This document shows, one piece after another, positions 60,778-64,000 of a stretch of 64,000 nucleotides of DNA (within the stretch, counting starts at the first letter, position 1; every line of letters begins with the position of its first letter). The notes below the pieces were generated by a model. The model did not search any database and was not told the origin of the DNA. It saw nothing but the letters and a program-made list of their open reading frames with translations. Origin of the DNA: Clostridiaceae bacterium (lineage in GTDB: Bacteria > Bacillota > Clostridia > Oscillospirales > Acutalibacteraceae). The translations under genes were made by a program, and so were the position numbers. The stretch spans positions 1 to 64,000 of the forward strand of contig JAEEWM010000013.1 of assembly GCA_016287385.1 (NCBI GenBank), written 5' to 3'.

Positions 60778-62769
60778 ATGTTATACGGAAGCAAACTTTA
60801 CAATACCATTATAAACAAGGAACATCACAAATTCCGCAAAAAGGTGGACTTTGACCTTGCCGGTGAATATTCAAAAAAAGGACTTTCGCCGATAGAGCGT
60901 ATGGCGGATCGTTTTGAACGCGTTATAAACGAAGAAACACCGGTCATCCTGCCGGATGAAAAAATCGTTTTTATGCGCACGGTATCAAACCTTCCGGCAA
61001 TTTTCACCGACAGTGAGTGGGAGGATATAAAGAGCCGTCATTACATTCACGAGCTCGGGTTTATGTCTAACCTCTCCCCCAATTACTACGACACAATAAA
61101 GACAGGTCTTATTGAAAAGCGCAAAAGCGCCGACGAATACGGCAAGCGCGCCATTGATAATATAATCGCTCTTTCAGACAGATATCTTGAAGAGGCGCGC
61201 AGACAGGGGCGCGACGATATTGTCGAGGTTCTCACCCGCGTGCCGCGTTACAGCGCGCGCAACTTCCGCGAGGCGTTGCAGTTTTTCCGCATCCTGCACT
61301 ACGCTCTCTGGCTTGAAGGCAATTATCATAATACCGTCGGGCGTTTTGATAAGTATATGTATCAATACCTTAAAGCCGACATGGACGCGGGCGTTTACAC
61401 CGAGGAAACCGCGCTCGAGCTGCTTGAAGATTTCTTCCTTTCCTTTAATAAAGACAGCGATATTTACGTTGGCGTTCAGCAGGGCGATAACGGTCAAAGT
61501 ATGATGCTCGGCGGTATGGATGAAGACGGAAACGAGGTCTTCAACCTGCTTTCAGAGCTTTGTCTTAAAGCGTCGCACAACAATAAGCTTATTGACCCGA
61601 AAATAAATCTTCGCGTATGCAAAAACACTCCCGCGGAGCGTTATACCGAAGCGACAAAACTTACAAAAGCGGGGCTCGGCTTTCCGCAGTATTCAAACGA
61701 CGACGTAGTTATTCCCGCTCTTGAAGCTCTCGGATACGAGCATAACGACGCGGTAAACTACACCGTCGCGGCGTGCTGGGAGTTTATTATCCCGAACGTC
61801 GGCGCGGACGTTGCGAACATCGCGGCGCTTTCCTATCCGAAGGCGGTCGATACGGCGTTTCATAACAATCTTATAGGAAGCGAAACCTACGATGAGTTTT
61901 TCAGCGCGGTGAAAGCTCAAATCGCAAAGGAAACGGAAAAGATACACGAAAGCATCAAAGACCTCTGGTTTATACCGTCGCCGTTTATGAACGTGCTTAT
62001 GGACTGCGATATTTACACCGGCGGAAAATATAACAACTTCGGCATCCACGGCACCGGCATTGCCACCGCGGCTGACAGTCTCGCCGCTATAAAGAAGTAT
62101 GTTTACGAAGAAAAAAGCATAGATAAAGCGGCATATATAAAGGCGGTAGATGAGAATTTCGAGAATTCTCCCGAACTGCTCCACAAACTGCGCTACGAGA
62201 GTCCGAAGCTCGGCAACAACGACGATTACGTTGACGGCATAGCCACCGCGCTTTTAGACGCGTTCGCCGATTCGCTCGAGGGTAAAATAAACTGCAGAGG
62301 CGGTATTTACCGCGCGGGCACGGGAAGCGCAATGTACTATTTATGGCACGCAAACGAGATAGGCGCCTCGCCGGACGGCAGAAGGGATAAAGAGCCCTTC
62401 GGCACCAACTTCTCGGTAAGTCTTTTTGCCAATGTAAAAGGCCCGGTATCGGTCATTGCCTCAATGACCAAGCCGCATTTCAGTCGCGCAATAAACGGCG
62501 GTCCGCTCACGCTCGAATTTCACCAGAGCCTTTTCAGCGATGACGACGGTGTAGTCAAGGTCGGTGCGCTTGTCAAAAACTTTATTGACCGCGGCGGTCA
62601 CCAGTTACAGCTGAACACCGTTAATCTCGACGTTATGAAAGACGCACAGATACATCCCGAAAATCACAGGCAACTGGTTGTCCGCATTTGGGGCTGGAGC
62701 GCGTATTTCGTTGAGCTTGATAAGGAATATCAGGATCACGTAATGGCGCGGCAGGCGTATAGCGTATGA
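60778..62769 (+). CDS. Glycyl radical enzyme (pyruvate formate-lyase-like) of unassigned substrate
   Basis: PFL-like fold; thiyl-site segment NYTVAACWEFIIPN; C-terminal glycyl segment VVRIWGWSAYFVELDKEYQDHV; start chosen after GGAGG. Confidence 0.85.
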   Translation: MLYGSKLYNTIINKEHHKFRKKVDFDLAGEYSKKGLSPIERMADRFERVINEETPVILPDEKIVFMRTVSNLPAIFTDSEWEDIKSRHYIHELGFMSNLSPNYYDTIKTGLIEKRKSADEYGKRAIDNIIALSDRYLEEARRQGRDDIVEVLTRVPRYSARNFREALQFFRILHYALWLEGNYHNTVGRFDKYMYQYLKADMDAGVYTEETALELLEDFFLSFNKDSDIYVGVQQGDNGQSMMLGGMDEDGNEVFNLLSELCLKASHNNKLIDPKINLRVCKNTPAERYTEATKLTKAGLGFPQYSNDDVVIPALEALGYEHNDAVNYTVAACWEFIIPNVGADVANIAALSYPKAVDTAFHNNLIGSETYDEFFSAVKAQIAKETEKIHESIKDLWFIPSPFMNVLMDCDIYTGGKYNNFGIHGTGIATAADSLAAIKKYVYEEKSIDKAAYIKAVDENFENSPELLHKLRYESPKLGNNDDYVDGIATALLDAFADSLEGKINCRGGIYRAGTGSAMYYLWHANEIGASPDGRRDKEPFGTNFSVSLFANVKGPVSVIASMTKPHFSRAINGGPLTLEFHQSLFSDDDGVVKVGALVKNFIDRGGHQLQLNTVNLDVMKDAQIHPENHRQLVVRIWGWSAYFVELDKEYQDHVMARQAYSV

Positions 62770-63521
62770 ACGGGATTATTTTCGACGTAAAGGAAATGGC
62801 GGTGCACGACGGACCCGGTCTGCGCACCACGGTATTTTTCAAGGGTTGCCCGCTTCGCTGTATGTGGTGCCACAACCCCGAAGGGCTCAGTACCGCGCCG
62901 CAGCTCATGTTCAAGGAAAATAAGTGCCGCCACTGCGGACTTTGCTATAACGCGTGCCGCCATGAAGAATGCAAGCCGTTTGGCAGATGCGTTCATATAT
63001 GCCCCGAAAACTGTCTTGAAATCGTGGGCAGAAGCATTGACGCCGCCACACTGGCGAAGGAATTAAAACAGAGCGCCGGCGTGCTCGGCGATACCTTCGG
63101 AGGGTTCACTTTTTCGGGCGGCGAGCCGCTTTTCCAGCCGGAGTTTCTGCTTGAACTGATTGAAAAACTGCGCGGCTTTCACCTGTGCATAGAAACGAGC
63201 GGATTTGCCAAAAGCGAAGTCTTCAAAGAGGTTATCGACAAGCTTGATTTTATAATAATGGACTTAAAAATCGCCGACGGTGCTCTGCACAAAAAGTACA
63301 CCGGGCAGGATAACACGCTCATACTAAATAACCTTTCTTATCTTAAATCGACCGGCAAACCGCATATTATAAGAACCCCACTGATACCGGGCATCACCGA
63401 TACAAAGGAAAACCTCTCGGCAATAGAAAAAATCATCGGCGAAAGCACGTGGGAAAAGCTTCCCTACAATGCTCTCGCCGGTGCAAAATATAAAATGCTC
63501 GGTATGCACTATAAGCTATAA
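62766..63521 (+). CDS. Glycyl-radical enzyme activating enzyme (radical SAM)
   Basis: FFKGCPLRCMWCHNPEG (CxxxCxxC), ferredoxin-like Cys clusters, overlaps GRE stop by 4 nt. Confidence 0.9.
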   Translation: MNGIIFDVKEMAVHDGPGLRTTVFFKGCPLRCMWCHNPEGLSTAPQLMFKENKCRHCGLCYNACRHEECKPFGRCVHICPENCLEIVGRSIDAATLAKELKQSAGVLGDTFGGFTFSGGEPLFQPEFLLELIEKLRGFHLCIETSGFAKSEVFKEVIDKLDFIIMDLKIADGALHKKYTGQDNTLILNNLSYLKSTGKPHIIRTPLIPGITDTKENLSAIEKIIGESTWEKLPYNALAGAKYKMLGMHYKL

Positions 63522-63526
63522 GATAT

Positions 63527-63556
63527 AAGCAGTCTTTGAAAAGACTGCTTTTTTAT
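63527..63556. terminator. Bidirectional terminator
   Basis: AGCAGTCTTTGAAAAGACTGCTTTTTTATTT. Confidence 0.75.
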
Positions 63557-64000
63557 TTAACCGTAATATGTGATTATTCCGAGAGCGATACAAAACGCCA
63601 TTTTTTGCTGGTAAGCTTCGTTCTTTAAGTTTTTAAGATCGCCGGAATTGCTCAAAAAGCCGCATTCTACTATTACCGCGGGTATTTTTGCGTTTTTAAG
63701 GAGATATGTACTGTCGTTCCCACGTTTAACAACACGGCGGTTTTCGGGCTGCAATCGGGTAACGACCGTTCTTTGAATAGACTCGCCGAGCGCCTTTGCG
63801 CTCTCGAAATTTGGCGTATAAAACACCTGCGTTCCGCTCGCGGCGGAGGTTGTAAATTTATTCAGGTGTATGCTTACGTAAACACCCTCGCCTGCCGTTT
63901 CCATCAATTCAAGGCGGTTTTTAAGGTCGCTTTTTTTACGCGATGCGATACTCTCGCCGGAATTGTCCTCTGTACCGCTGTCGTCGGTTCGGGTCATAAT
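63557..64000 (-). CDS. N-acetylmuramoyl-L-alanine amidase (CwlD-like), truncated by window edge
   Basis: SIHLNKFTTSAASGTQVFY, VVKRGNDSTYLLKNAKIPAVIVECGFLSN. Confidence 0.88.
   Translation of the reverse strand: MMTRTDDSGTEDNSGESIASRKKSDLKNRLELMETAGEGVYVSIHLNKFTTSAASGTQVFYTPNFESAKALGESIQRTVVTRLQPENRRVVKRGNDSTYLLKNAKIPAVIVECGFLSNSGDLKNLKNEAYQQKMAFCIALGIITYYG

Noticed and set aside
63557-64000. Prophage lysin
   Set aside because: Amidase is CwlD-like and there are no neighbouring phage genes; more consistent with a sporulation or cell-wall amidase.

Overview
The window looks like a Clostridia/Oscillospiraceae-type Firmicute chromosome. Most of it is ordinary core genome: nrdD, trxB, queH, ftsH-hpt-tilS-dnaB-rplI-rnj, dut, a ClpE-like ATPase, truA, the ecfA1A2T energising module, ruvCAB, tsaE/tsaB, rpiB, upp and radA. 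Four tRNAs (Ser-GCT, Ser-TGA, His, Gln) lie at 16-20 kb. The main accessory segment, about 20.1-33.2 kb, lies directly downstream of tRNA-Gln. It resembles a Tn4451/TnpX-type mobilizable element: serine recombinase, TnpW-like protein and MobV relaxase on the left, TnpV plus a DUF6809-like protein on the right. Between them are decayed gene chimeras and a sugar cassette (PfkB kinase, D-lyxose-isomerase-like cupin, class II aldolase, alpha/beta hydrolase). The most unusual non-coding signals are: (i) two multi-hairpin arrays at the right end whose spacer words reverse-complement halfway through; (ii) a short promoter-linked structured RNA candidate between them; (iii) a promoter with a LexA/TetR-like palindrome in its spacer, feeding a structured leader and terminator inside the element; (iv) a broken tRNA-Gln copy with pieces in both orientations. 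Other points of interest are a substrate-binding protein that reads as circularly permuted, a cobalamin riboswitch controlling a DUF4430 (transcobalamin/intrinsic-factor C-terminal-like) lipoprotein plus an ECF S component, and an orphan glycyl radical enzyme with its activase. All assignments come from reading the sequence and translations; no database searches were run.
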